Of a stretch of 64,000 nt of DNA, positions 8,480 to 15,481 are shown piece after piece. Under the pieces are notes generated by a model. That model was not told the origin of the DNA and ran no database searches. It saw nothing but the letters and a program-made list of their open reading frames with translations. The stretch lies in NCBI GenBank assembly GCA_017440585.1, contig JAFSGW010000099.1:42979-106978 (forward strand). The letters are read 5' to 3'. The stretch comes from Clostridia bacterium. Lineage in GTDB: Bacteria > Bacillota > Clostridia > UMGS1883. The translations under genes and the position numbers were made by a program. The number at the start of each line of letters is the position of its first letter. Position 1 is the first letter of the stretch.

Positions 8480-8508
8480 ATTATACAGTAAAATCAAAAG
8501 CTTTGCAA
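8480..8508 (-). promoter_or_regulatory. Promoter of the PqqD-ABC exporter pair
   Basis: Minus strand TTGCAA (8508-8503), 17-bp spacer, TATAAT (8485-8480). It separates the pair from the small genes upstream. AAGGAG follows soon after the -10. Confidence 0.78.
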
Positions 8509-8513
8509 CCTTT

Positions 8514-8750
8514 TTAAAAGCCCATAATAAAGAGATATCCCAAAGCACAAAGGAGAATGTAGTCCTCACTGCCCTCAAGCATGAGCACGGCTATTATGGA
8601 AAGGAGTATCCAGTCGTCCTTTTTAAAGCTTTTAATGTCAAAAATTGGGGCAGGGCGATGCGAAAGAGGCGGACTCATTTTCGGTGGCGGAGGGTAGCTT
8701 ACCCTTTCACGGGGTGCCTCTGACGAGGGGTTCATCTGAATAACTCTCAT
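8514..8750 (-). CDS. Small proline-rich membrane-associated protein, unknown function
   Basis: 78 residues from ATG 8750 with a strong AGGAGG site. The N-terminal half is Pro/Ser/Arg-rich (VSYPPPPKMSPPL). The C-terminal half holds DDWILLSIIAVLMLEGSEDYILLCALGYLFIMGF, read in two pieces around EGSED, which looks like a short helical hairpin in or on the membrane. It begins 9 bases after the stop of the 54-residue gene upstream, and its ribosome site overlaps that stop. It is the last of three tightly packed small genes. I do not recognise it with confidence, although this kind of protein with a terminal ILL.ALLYLLL tail is common in Clostridia. Confidence 0.7.
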   Translation of the reverse strand: MRVIQMNPSSEAPRERVSYPPPPKMSPPLSHRPAPIFDIKSFKKDDWILLSIIAVLMLEGSEDYILLCALGYLFIMGF

Positions 8751-8759
8751 ACCTGCCTC

Positions 8760-8924
8760 CTAAAAAAGCTTTAAGTCCTTGCCTATTTTCCCTATTGAGG
8801 CAAAACGCAGAATGTTTATGGCACTGTCCATATAAGGTGCACGCTTAGGGCTTAAAAAGGGTTTTAAGGCAAGAAGGAGCCTTGTGCGGTCATCGGGCGG
8901 CACAAGGGAGGAAAGGTTACCCAT
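8760..8924 (-). CDS. 54-residue protein of unknown function, translationally coupled
   Basis: ATG at 8924-8922 overlaps the TGA of the upstream gene (TGATG) and the frame ends in TAG at 8762-8760. The protein begins MGNLSSLVPPDDRTRLLLAL and continues with KPFLSPKRAPYMDSAINILR, ending GKDLKLF. It is amphipathic and basic, with no signal peptide. The overlap with its neighbour, the clean spacing to the next gene and the absence of any other use for this stretch support it as real. It is easy to miss because it is so short. Function unknown. Confidence 0.7.
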   Translation of the reverse strand: MGNLSSLVPPDDRTRLLLALKPFLSPKRAPYMDSAINILRFASIGKIGKDLKLF

Positions 8925-9169
8925 CAGGGGGTTTTGCCCACCCTTTTTGTCAGCTCCCCCAATACATCCCGTGCCTTTTCGTCGCCCTTTACAGCCTCGG
9001 CAATGCTCTTTAAGGAGTCGGGCATTTCACTTCCGTCGGGCATTTTACCCTCTGTGAGCATTTTTGCCGCATCCTTTCCTTCGGGTGTTGACAAAAACTC
9101 CGTTGCCTGAGCTATGCCCTTCTTAAGTGTTTCAGGGTCCATGTTTTTCAAAAGATTGAATATGTCCAT
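8924..9169 (-). CDS. Small acidic/helical cytoplasmic protein, unknown function
   Basis: 81 residues from ATG 9169 with AAAGGA about 10 bases upstream. The sequence is mostly helical and charged (MDPETLKKGIAQATEFLSTP, AEAVKGDEKARDVLGELTKR). It has no cysteines, signal peptide or membrane segment. It is the first of a three-gene run of very small proteins read leftward and divergent from the metallophosphoesterase gene, and is coupled by a TGATG overlap to the next. Not recognised. Confidence 0.7.
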   Translation of the reverse strand: MDIFNLLKNMDPETLKKGIAQATEFLSTPEGKDAAKMLTEGKMPDGSEMPDSLKSIAEAVKGDEKARDVLGELTKRVGKTP

Positions 9170-9213
9170 ACTTCATCGTCCTTTCGTAATATAATATTCC
9201 CGATGCCCATTTG

Positions 9214-9242
9214 TTGACACAAGGGGCTTTTGGGTGTAAAAT
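9214..9242 (+). promoter_or_regulatory. Promoter of the metallophosphoesterase-coaX operon
   Basis: TTGACA (9214-9219), 17-bp spacer, TAAAAT (9237-9242). Spacer bases 3-12 (AGGGGCTTTT) are identical and in register with the promoter at 4977-5005. Confidence 0.82.
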
Positions 9243-9258
9243 AAACGTGGTGAGAAGA

Positions 9259-9732
9259 ATGAGATTTTTGATAATTGCTGACTCCCACGGCTCAACAAGA
9301 CGGTTTGACAAGGCAATAGTTGCCTTTGAGCCCGACGGGATAATCCATCTGGGAGACATTGAACGGGATGTGGAATATCTCATGGATGTGTACCCTCACA
9401 TTCCCCTTTATGCAGTTGTGGGTAATAACGACCCCTGGTGCAGAAGAGAAGCGGAAAAGGTTATCGAGGCAGATGGTGTTAAAATTTTTATGACCCACGG
9501 CCACCTTTACGGCGTGTGGGACAAGGGCTTACGCATTGCAGAGCGTGCAGAGGAATTGGGCTGCAGTGTAGCTCTTTTTGGCCACAGCCACGTGCCCGTG
9601 GACGAAGTTTACGGCAATGTGCACGTCTTTAACCCGGGCAGTATTTCACGCCCGAGGGTGGGGGAGTACAGCGTGGGTATTATGGAAATTGAAAACGGTG
9701 AGGCAAAGTTTGCCCACTGTGACTGGTTATAA
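9259..9732 (+). CDS. YfcE/MJ0936-family metallophosphoesterase
   Basis: 157 residues from ATG 9259. The dimetal phosphoesterase motifs are complete: ADSHG, HLGDIE, VVGNNDPW, MTHGH and LFGHSHVP. Small cytoplasmic enzymes of this type hydrolyse phosphodiesters such as cyclic nucleotides in vitro; the natural substrate is unknown. Transcription should begin near 9249, only about ten bases before the ATG and almost on an in-frame GTG at 9250, so the gene is nearly or fully leaderless and the true start may be GTG 9250 (adding VRR). coaX follows after 11 bases. Confidence 0.88.
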   Translation: MRFLIIADSHGSTRRFDKAIVAFEPDGIIHLGDIERDVEYLMDVYPHIPLYAVVGNNDPWCRREAEKVIEADGVKIFMTHGHLYGVWDKGLRIAERAEELGCSVALFGHSHVPVDEVYGNVHVFNPGSISRPRVGEYSVGIMEIENGEAKFAHCDWL

Positions 9733-9743
9733 GGAGGTATTGT

Positions 9744-10517
9744 ATGTTACTTGCAATAGACGTTGGTAATACAAATATTGTGCTTGGTGCCTTCGACGGC
9801 AAAGCTCTGGTAAAAAGCTTCCGTGTTGCAACAAGCTACGAAAAGTCCCGTGATGAATACGGCATGATGTTTCTTCAGCTTTTAATGTTCAATTCAATAA
9901 AGGTGGAGGACATTGACGATGTTATCATCTCCTCCGTTGTGCCTCCGGTTATGTATTCCTTGGAAAGAGCCATAACAAAATACCTTGGCAAAAAGCCCAT
10001 CGTTGTTACAAACGAGCTTGATTTAGGGCTTAACATAAAGTACGAAAACCCCCGTGAGGTTGGTGCCGACAGGCTTGTGAATGCAGTTGCCGTTCACGAA
10101 AAGTATAATTGCGATGCCATTATTGTGGACTTTGGCACGGCGACCACCTTCTGTGCACTGACAAAGGAGGGGGACTACTTAGGCGGTGCAATCTGCCCCG
10201 GTATAAAAATAAGCGTTGAAGCACTTTTTTCAAAAACAAGTAAGCTTCCCCGTATTGAGCTTGCTCCCACAAAAACAGTTATAGGCAGAACAACCGTTTC
10301 CAGCATGCAGTCGGGGGTTATCCACGGCTACGTAGGTCAGGTGGACTATATGGTTAAATTAATCCGAGAGGAAATGGGCGTGGAGGCAAAGGTTATAGCA
10401 ACGGGTGGCCTCAGCGGCATGATAAGCGAGGAAAGCAGTACTATTGACATTATTGAGCCTAACCTTACCCTTGACGGATTAAGGGTTATTTACGACAGAT
10501 TGAAGGTGACAGGATGA
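9744..10517 (+). CDS. coaX: Type III pantothenate kinase
   Basis: 257 residues from ATG 9744 (AAGGAGG site). It phosphorylates pantothenate, the first step of coenzyme A synthesis, with ATP and a monovalent cation. Motifs of the ASKHA fold are present: phosphate-binding DVGNTNIVLG at residues 5-14, NPREVGADRLVNAVA in the middle and VDFGTATTFCAL. Length is normal for the family. The stop overlaps the start of the next gene (ATGA), so translation is coupled. The organism probably relies on this type; no type I or II enzyme is in the window. Confidence 0.96.
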   Translation: MLLAIDVGNTNIVLGAFDGKALVKSFRVATSYEKSRDEYGMMFLQLLMFNSIKVEDIDDVIISSVVPPVMYSLERAITKYLGKKPIVVTNELDLGLNIKYENPREVGADRLVNAVAVHEKYNCDAIIVDFGTATTFCALTKEGDYLGGAICPGIKISVEALFSKTSKLPRIELAPTKTVIGRTTVSSMQSGVIHGYVGQVDYMVKLIREEMGVEAKVIATGGLSGMISEESSTIDIIEPNLTLDGLRVIYDRLKVTG

Positions 10518-10900
10518 CCGAAAAAGCAAAATACACACAAAAAGCACCCTCCCTTGGCAATGCAAAGGTAAGGAGCCTTGGGTTTATCGCTCTTGCAACG
10601 GTATTTATTGCGGCTCTGGTAATTGTAAACTTCCTTCCCTACAGCGGTGTGCTCACACTTATTGTTTTTGGAGCCGGTGCAATAGCAATCCACCGCCTTT
10701 TAAGCTCCACCGTTTTCGACATTACATATTCCCTTTATGAAAACAAGCTTGTTTTCATACGAAAATACGGAAGGATGGAATGGGAGTGTGAGGTTTTCCC
10801 CTTTGATGAGGCAAAGTTTTATGCGGATAAAATTGAGCACCGGGGCAAAACCTACGCCTTTTATCCCGATGATAAATTAAAGGAATTTTTAGGTATATAA
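10514..10900 (+). CDS. Small two-helix membrane protein, unknown function
   Basis: 128 residues; ATG 10514 overlaps the coaX stop. Residues about 17-62 form two membrane helices (SLGFIALATVFIAALVIVNF; GVLTLIVFGAGAIAIHRLL). The cytoplasmic part (FDITYSLYENKLVFIRKYGR) reads as a small beta-rich domain of the pleckstrin-homology-like type found in YcxB or bPH2 proteins; this is a resemblance by pattern only. No catalytic motif. It ends the phosphoesterase-coaX operon. Confidence 0.75.
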   Translation: MTEKAKYTQKAPSLGNAKVRSLGFIALATVFIAALVIVNFLPYSGVLTLIVFGAGAIAIHRLLSSTVFDITYSLYENKLVFIRKYGRMEWECEVFPFDEAKFYADKIEHRGKTYAFYPDDKLKEFLGI

Positions 10901-10915
10901 AATTACAATTCCTAC

Positions 10916-10944
10916 TTGTTTATTTGGATTTAATATGTTAGAAT
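10916..10944 (+). promoter_or_regulatory. Promoter of the uronate cluster
   Basis: TTGTTT (10916-10921), 17-bp spacer, TAGAAT (10939-10944), about 38 bases before the aldolase start. The -35 is weak, so activation by a regulator is possible. No obvious operator palindrome was found. Confidence 0.55.
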
Positions 10945-10981
10945 ATACTTATAAAATTATAATTTGAAAGGATGACCATTT

Positions 10982-11629
10982 ATGAAACTCTTTATCGACA
11001 CAGCCAATGTTGCCGATATCAAAGCGGCAAACGACTTAGGCGTTATCTGCGGTGTTACAACTAACCCCTCTCTTATCGCTAAGGAAGGCAGAGATTTCAA
11101 GGAAGTTGTTACTGAAATCACATCTATCGTTGACGGTCCCATCAGTGCTGAAGTTATCGCTCTTGACCACGAGGGCATGGTAAGTGAAGCAAAGGAGCTT
11201 GTTAAGATTCATAAGAACATCGTTATCAAGATTCCTATGACACTTGAAGGCTTAAAGGCAGTTAAGATTCTTAGTGCTGAAGGCATCAAGACAAACGTTA
11301 CACTTATCTTCAACTCCACACAGGCTCTTCTTGCAGCCCGTGCAGGTGCTACATATGTTTCTCCCTTCTTGGGCAGACTTGACGACATCGGCATGAACGG
11401 AATGAACCTTATTGAAGAAATCGTTGACATTTTCGACACACACGGTATCGAAACAGAAATTATCGCAGCTTCTGTTCGTCATCCTGTTCACGTTATCGAA
11501 GCAGCTCGCCTCGGTGCACACATCGCTACAATTCCTTACAACGTAATCGTTCAGATGTCCAAGCATCCTCTTACAGATGCAGGTATTGAACGCTTCCTTA
11601 AGGACTGGGAAGGCGTACCCAAGAAGTAA
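10982..11629 (+). CDS. Transaldolase / fructose-6-phosphate aldolase family protein
   Basis: 215 residues, the short (FSA/TalC) form of class I transaldolase. N-terminus [31 protein letters not shown], the Schiff-base Lys in IVIKIPMT (about residue 83), [11 protein letters not shown] and SPFLGRLDD are all typical. The family makes or cleaves fructose 6-phosphate or acts as transaldolase. Here it heads a cluster for unsaturated uronate breakdown (kduD, kduI, kdgK), with 20 bases to the next gene. No 2-keto-3-deoxy-6-phosphogluconate aldolase gene is present in the cluster, so a pathway-linked aldolase role is possible but unproven. Strong codon bias suggests high expression. Confidence 0.88.
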   Translation: MKLFIDTANVADIKAANDLGVICGVTTNPSLIAKEGRDFKEVVTEITSIVDGPISAEVIALDHEGMVSEAKELVKIHKNIVIKIPMTLEGLKAVKILSAEGIKTNVTLIFNSTQALLAARAGATYVSPFLGRLDDIGMNGMNLIEEIVDIFDTHGIETEIIAASVRHPVHVIEAARLGAHIATIPYNVIVQMSKHPLTDAGIERFLKDWEGVPKK

Positions 11630-11649
11630 TAAAATAAGGAGACAGTAAA

Positions 11650-12450
11650 ATGAGTATTTTAAATAAATTCAGCCTTGAGGGCAAGGTTGCTCTCGTTACA
11701 GGTGCTTCCTACGGTATCGGCTATGCAATCGCATCCGGTCTTCATGAAGCAGGCGCAAAGGTTGTTTTCTGCGACATCAAGCAGGAATTTGTTGACAAGG
11801 GTCTCGCTGCATATGCAGCTGACGGTATCGATGCTAAGGGCTACGTTTGCGACGTAACTGATGAAGATGCAGTTAACGCTATGGTAGCTAAAATCGAAGA
11901 AGAAGTTGGCGTTATTGATATCCTCGTTAACAACGCAGGTATCATCAAGAGAATCCCCATGTGCGAAATGAGCGCTGCTGACTTTAGGCAGGTTATCGAC
12001 GTTGACCTTAACGCTCCCTTCATCTGCGCAAAGGCAGTTATTCCTTCCATGATCAAGAAGGGCCACGGTAAGATTATTAACATCTGCTCCATGATGAGCG
12101 AGCTCGGTAGAGAAACAGTATCTGCTTACGCTGCTGCAAAGGGCGGATTGAAGATGCTTACAAGAAACATCTGCTCCGAATATGGCGAAATGAACATTCA
12201 GTGTAACGGTATCGGCCCCGGCTATATCGAAACACCCCAGACAGCACCTCTTCGTGAAAGACAGGCAGACGGCTCCCGTCATCCCTTCGATGCTTTCATC
12301 ATCGGTAAGACACCTGCTGCCCGTTGGGGTAAAACAGAAGACCTTGTAGGTCCTGCTGTATTCCTCGCATCCGATGCATCCGACTTCGTAAACGGCCATG
12401 TATTGTATGTAGACGGCGGTATTCTTGCCTATATCGGCAAGCAACCCTAA
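11650..12450 (+). CDS. kduD: 2-dehydro-3-deoxy-D-gluconate 5-dehydrogenase / gluconate 5-dehydrogenase (SDR)
   Basis: 266 residues from ATG 11650 (AAGGAG site). Classical short-chain dehydrogenase: cofactor loop TGASYGIGYAIA, NNAG at about 93-96, catalytic Ser in ICSMMSE and the YAAAK pair (Tyr160/Lys164 region), PGYIETP. The closest functional types are KduD and IdnO. The neighbour kduI makes 2,5-diketo-3-deoxygluconate, which KduD reduces to 2-keto-3-deoxygluconate, the substrate of the kinase three genes on. That context favours KduD. A large imperfect hairpin begins at the base after the stop. Confidence 0.88.
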   Translation: MSILNKFSLEGKVALVTGASYGIGYAIASGLHEAGAKVVFCDIKQEFVDKGLAAYAADGIDAKGYVCDVTDEDAVNAMVAKIEEEVGVIDILVNNAGIIKRIPMCEMSAADFRQVIDVDLNAPFICAKAVIPSMIKKGHGKIINICSMMSELGRETVSAYAAAKGGLKMLTRNICSEYGEMNIQCNGIGPGYIETPQTAPLRERQADGSRHPFDAFIIGKTPAARWGKTEDLVGPAVFLASDASDFVNGHVLYVDGGILAYIGKQP

Positions 12451-12656
12451 ATTTTTGAGTAAAATCGTCATCTTGCCGCCTTGAACCTTGGGGCGGTGCA
12501 ACAGCACAGCACCCAATGCCCAAAGCGACAATCTGAACGATTTTCTTTCAAAAATTGCTCTGAGTAAAGAGATGCACAATCTGACGAAATCTCTTTCAAA
12601 TTTTGAAAGTAATAAAAGCAAGCTGTAGCAGGCAGGCAAAAGCCTGCCTGCTATTT
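12451..12656 (+). other. Structured intergenic region between kduD and kduI
   Basis: This gap holds no open frame but strong symmetry. Unit 1 (12451-12555): ATTTTTGA + AAAATCGT pair with ACGATTTT + TCAAAAAT, enclosing GCCGCC/GGCGGT. Unit 2 (12566-12596): AAAGAGAT pairs with ATCTCTTT. Both units begin with GAGT and share the 3' words CAATCTGA and TTTCAAA, so unit 2 looks like a shorter duplicate. At 12626-12653 a perfect 12-bp hairpin TAGCAGGCAGGC / GCCTGCCTGCTA follows, with only three T, so it is a weak terminator or a stabilising 3' end. Confidence 0.6.
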
Positions 12657-12678
12657 AGATTAAAGGAGGAGAATACCC

Positions 12679-13509
12679 GTGGAAGTAAGATACGATACCC
12701 ATCCTAATGATGCGATGTTTTACACAACTGAAGAATTAAGAGGTCATTACCTCATTGAAAACCTTTTTGAAAAGGGTAAAATCAACACAGTTTATTCTCA
12801 CGTTGACCGCATTATCGTTGGCGGTGCAACACCCGGAAGCGATGCTTTAAAGCTGGAAGCAGGCGACGAGCTCCGTGCGGCATATTTTTTGGAGAGACGT
12901 GAACTTGGTATTATCAACATCGGTGCACCCGGTAAGGTTACACTTGACGGTGTTGAATATAGTTTAGGCAACAAGGACGGCTTATACGTTGGTATGGGCA
13001 CAAAGGATGTCAAGTTTGAAAGTGACGACGAAGCTAACCCTGCAAAGTTCTACTTTAACTCTGCTCCTGCTCACACAACCTACCCCACAGTATTTATCGA
13101 TATGGAAAAGGCCAACAAGCGTCCTATCGGTTCTATGGAAGACAGTAACAAGAGAACAATTTATCAGTATATTCACCCTGCAGTATTAAAAACCTGCCAG
13201 CTTTCCATGGGCTTAACTAAGCTGGAAGAGGGCAGTATGTGGAACACAATGCCCTGCCATACTCACGAAAGAAGAATGGAAGTATACCTTTACTTCGACC
13301 TTCCCGAAGATGCAGCAGTTTTCCACCTTATGGGTCAGCCTCAGGAAACACGCCACATCGTTATGCATAACGAGCAGGCAGTTATTTCTCCCTCCTGGTC
13401 CATCCACTCCGGCGTCGGCACACATTGCTACACCTTCATCTGGGGCATGGTTGGCGAAAATCAGGACTTTGACGATATGGACCACTGCAAAACAAATGAA
13501 TTAAAATAA
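12679..13509 (+). CDS. kduI: 5-dehydro-4-deoxy-D-glucuronate isomerase
   Basis: 276 residues from GTG 12679, preceded by AAAGGAGG. It converts 5-keto-4-deoxyuronate, the spontaneous product of unsaturated galacturonate, to 2,5-diketo-3-deoxygluconate. The cupin fold with zinc ligands in MPCHTHERRMEVYLYF (two His and Glu) and a later His in SWSIHSGVGTHCYTF are visible; ETRHIVMHNEQAVISPSWS is a signature of the family. Length is normal. It is flanked by repeat-rich gaps on both sides. Confidence 0.95.
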   Translation: MEVRYDTHPNDAMFYTTEELRGHYLIENLFEKGKINTVYSHVDRIIVGGATPGSDALKLEAGDELRAAYFLERRELGIINIGAPGKVTLDGVEYSLGNKDGLYVGMGTKDVKFESDDEANPAKFYFNSAPAHTTYPTVFIDMEKANKRPIGSMEDSNKRTIYQYIHPAVLKTCQLSMGLTKLEEGSMWNTMPCHTHERRMEVYLYFDLPEDAAVFHLMGQPQETRHIVMHNEQAVISPSWSIHSGVGTHCYTFIWGMVGENQDFDDMDHCKTNELK

Positions 13510-13519
13510 TTCATTTGTT
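13491..13519 (+). terminator. Hairpin around the kduI stop codon (attenuator or 3' stabiliser)
   Basis: A perfect 12-bp stem AACAAATGAATT / AATTCATTTGTT encloses the loop AAAAT, and the TAA stop at 13507-13509 lies at the loop edge. No T run follows beyond a single C, so termination would be inefficient; readthrough into the LUD gene is likely. Confidence 0.5.
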
Positions 13520-13561
13520 CTGCAAGTAAAAATAAAGAAATCGGATATAAGAATTAATAAA

Positions 13562-13585
13562 AAGAATTTTGCATGCAAAATTCTA
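13562..13585. repeat. GAATTTTGC-type hairpin with TTCACT repeats
   Basis: AGAATTTTGCATGCAAAATTCT is a perfect palindrome of the same type as those at about 14327 and 36383. It is followed to 13620 by a run of TTCACTNTT-like words (TTCACTTTTCACTATTAACT). It fills the 136-base gap between kduI and the LUD gene. Confidence 0.65.
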
Positions 13586-13645
13586 CCGAAACTATTCACT
13601 TTTCACTATTAACTCTTCACTGTCCGACTGTAAGGAGGACTTATT

Positions 13646-14284
13646 ATGCATTGGGCAAGAAAATGGCAATGTCAGCAGATAGCCAAGGAAATTGTTGACA
13701 TTTTAAACGAAAAGGGATACACAGCCCGCTATGCTGAAAACTGCGACGAAGCAAAGCAGATGATTATTGATACCATTCCCGAGGGCTCATCCATCGCTAT
13801 GGGTGGCAGTGTTACCTTAGGTGACATGGGCATGGTTGAGGTTTTCAGAAGCGACAAGTACCGCTTCTATGACCGCTATGCAACAGGTAGCTATGAAGAA
13901 TGCTATCAGGTTTACCGTGAGAGTATGATGGCTGACTGGTTAGTTACAGGCTCCAACGCCATCACACGTGACGGCGAAATTGTTAATACTGACTCCTCGG
14001 GTAACCGTGCAGGCGGTATTATCTTTGGACCTGATAAGGTTATGATTGTTGTTGGTGCAAATAAGGTTGTTGACGACCTTCCTGCAGCATTTGACCGTAT
14101 CAAGCAAATTGCTCCTGCAAATGCAAAGCGTATCGGCCACAGAACACCCTGTGCCGTAACGGGCAAGTGCGAAATGTGCGAAATCCAGCAGAGCGTATGT
14201 AATGCAACAAGCATTATACATAACGGCCGTAAGCATCCCGGCAGATTTAATGTGATAGTAATCGCCGAAGATGTAGGCTTTTAA
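13646..14284 (+). CDS. LUD-domain protein (LutC/YkgG-type)
   Basis: 212 residues from ATG 13646 (AAGGAGG site). The N-terminal helix, AMGGSVTLGDMGMVEVFRS, WLVTGSNAITRDGEIVNTDS and GPDKVMIVVGANKVVDDLP are typical of the LUD superfamily, where LutC takes part in L-lactate oxidation with LutA/LutB. Here those partners are absent and the gene is inside a uronate cluster. Four cysteines in TGKCEMCEIQQSVCN form a possible metal or cluster site. Many stand-alone LUD proteins in Clostridia have no assigned reaction. Function unknown; a redox or regulatory role in sugar-acid use is an inference. Confidence 0.82.
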   Translation: MHWARKWQCQQIAKEIVDILNEKGYTARYAENCDEAKQMIIDTIPEGSSIAMGGSVTLGDMGMVEVFRSDKYRFYDRYATGSYEECYQVYRESMMADWLVTGSNAITRDGEIVNTDSSGNRAGGIIFGPDKVMIVVGANKVVDDLPAAFDRIKQIAPANAKRIGHRTPCAVTGKCEMCEIQQSVCNATSIIHNGRKHPGRFNVIVIAEDVGF

Positions 14285-14395
14285 AAAATCAGCAATTAGC
14301 AATTAGTAATGAGAAATTGAATGAAAAGAAATTTTGCAGGCAAAATTTCTTCCTTAATTGCTCATTGCTCATTAATCATTACAAATTATTTTAAA
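14285..14395. repeat. Complete AGCAATT-family inverted repeat element
   Basis: Left arm AGCAATTAGCAATTAGTAAT, central hairpin AAGAAATTTTG / CAAAATTTCTT and right arm TTAATTGCTCATTGCTCATT form a mirror-like unit of about 105 bases that fills the gap between the LUD and kdgK genes. Partial copies occur at about 17141-17165, 21222-21260, 22720-22745 and 36347-36403. Confidence 0.7.
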
Positions 14396-14408
14396 GGAGT
14401 TGTTTCCA

Positions 14409-15440
14409 ATGGCAAAAGTAGTAACAATGGGCGAAATTATGCTCAGACTTTCCACACCCGGTAATGAAAGATTCCTGCAGGCAGACGAATTTGACGTTTG
14501 CTACGGCGGCGGCGAAGCTAACGTTGCAGTATCTTTGGCAAACTATGGTCACGATGCTGAATTCGTGACAAAGGTTCCTTCTAACCCCATCGGTGACTGT
14601 GCAGTAGCTGCACTTCGCAAGATGAACGTTGAAACAAAGAACATCGCCCGTGGCGGTGAGAGACTCGGTATTTACTTCCTTGAAACAGGTGCTTCCATGC
14701 GTGCTTCCAACGTTGTATATGACCGTGCTCATTCCTCCATCTCCACAGCAGTAGCGGCAGACTTTGACTTCGATAAGATTTTTGAAGGCTGTGACTGGTT
14801 CCACTTTACAGGTATCACACCTGCAGTAAGTGATGCAGCGGCAGAATTGACAGAAATCGCTCTCAAGAAGGCAAAGGAGCATGGCGTGAAGGTTTCCTGC
14901 GACCTTAACTTCCGTAAGAAGCTCTGGTCAAGCGAAAAGGCTCAGAAGGTTATGACAAACCTTATGCAGTATGTTGACGTTTGTATCGGTAACGAAGAGG
15001 ATGCTGAAAAAGTTCTTGGCTTCAAGCCCGGTGAAACAGACGTTACAAGCGGTGAACTTGAGCTTGCAGGCTACAAGAGCATTTTTGAGCAGATGGTAGA
15101 AAAGTTCAACTTTGAATATGTTGTATCTTCTCTCCGTGTTTCTCACAGTGCTTCCGACAACGGCTGGTCCGCTTGCATCTATTCAAGAGACACTAAGGAA
15201 TTCTATCATTCCCGTGAATACCGCATTAACCCCATCGTTGACCGTGTAGGTGGCGGCGACAGCTTTGCAGCAGGCGTTATCTGCGGTATGCTGGACGGCT
15301 ATGACTTCAAGAAGGCTCTTGAATACGGCGTAGCAGCATCTGCTCTTAAGCACACAATCCCCGGCGATATGAATATCGTAACACGCGCTGAAGTTGAAAC
15401 TCTTATGGGTGGCGACGGAAGCGGACGAGTACAGAGATAA
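14409..15440 (+). CDS. kdgK: 2-keto-3-deoxygluconate kinase (PfkB family)
   Basis: 343 residues from ATG 14409 (AAAGGAG site). It phosphorylates 2-keto-3-deoxygluconate to the 6-phosphate. The PfkB pattern is clear: MGEIMLRLSTPGNERFLQA at the N-terminus, YGGGEANVAVSLANYG, SCDLNFRKKLW, and the ATP/anion-hole motif VGGGDSFAAGVICGM with the catalytic Asp. It completes the uronate route after KduI and KduD. Its stop lies inside a two-part hairpin that acts as terminator. Strong codon bias like its neighbours. Confidence 0.92.
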   Translation: MAKVVTMGEIMLRLSTPGNERFLQADEFDVCYGGGEANVAVSLANYGHDAEFVTKVPSNPIGDCAVAALRKMNVETKNIARGGERLGIYFLETGASMRASNVVYDRAHSSISTAVAADFDFDKIFEGCDWFHFTGITPAVSDAAAELTEIALKKAKEHGVKVSCDLNFRKKLWSSEKAQKVMTNLMQYVDVCIGNEEDAEKVLGFKPGETDVTSGELELAGYKSIFEQMVEKFNFEYVVSSLRVSHSASDNGWSACIYSRDTKEFYHSREYRINPIVDRVGGGDSFAAGVICGMLDGYDFKKALEYGVAASALKHTIPGDMNIVTRAEVETLMGGDGSGRVQR

Positions 15441-15480
15441 CTTGAAAGGACGGCATAGCCGTCCTTTTTGTTATCTCTGT
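15431..15480 (+). terminator. Two-tier terminator enclosing the kdgK stop codon
   Basis: Outer stem ACAGAGATAAC / GTTATCTCTGT (15431-15441 / 15470-15480) contains the TAA stop. Inner stem AAAGGACGGC / GCCGTCCTTT (15445-15454 / 15458-15467) with loop ATA is followed by T. Both stems are perfect. Confidence 0.85.
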
Positions 15481-15481
15481 A

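Noticed and set aside
9211..9258. Upstream start of the phosphoesterase gene
   Set aside because: The extension would be encoded by the promoter itself.
11659..12639. A long open frame opposite kduD
   Set aside because: Antisense shadow of a highly biased gene, with no ribosome site or motif.
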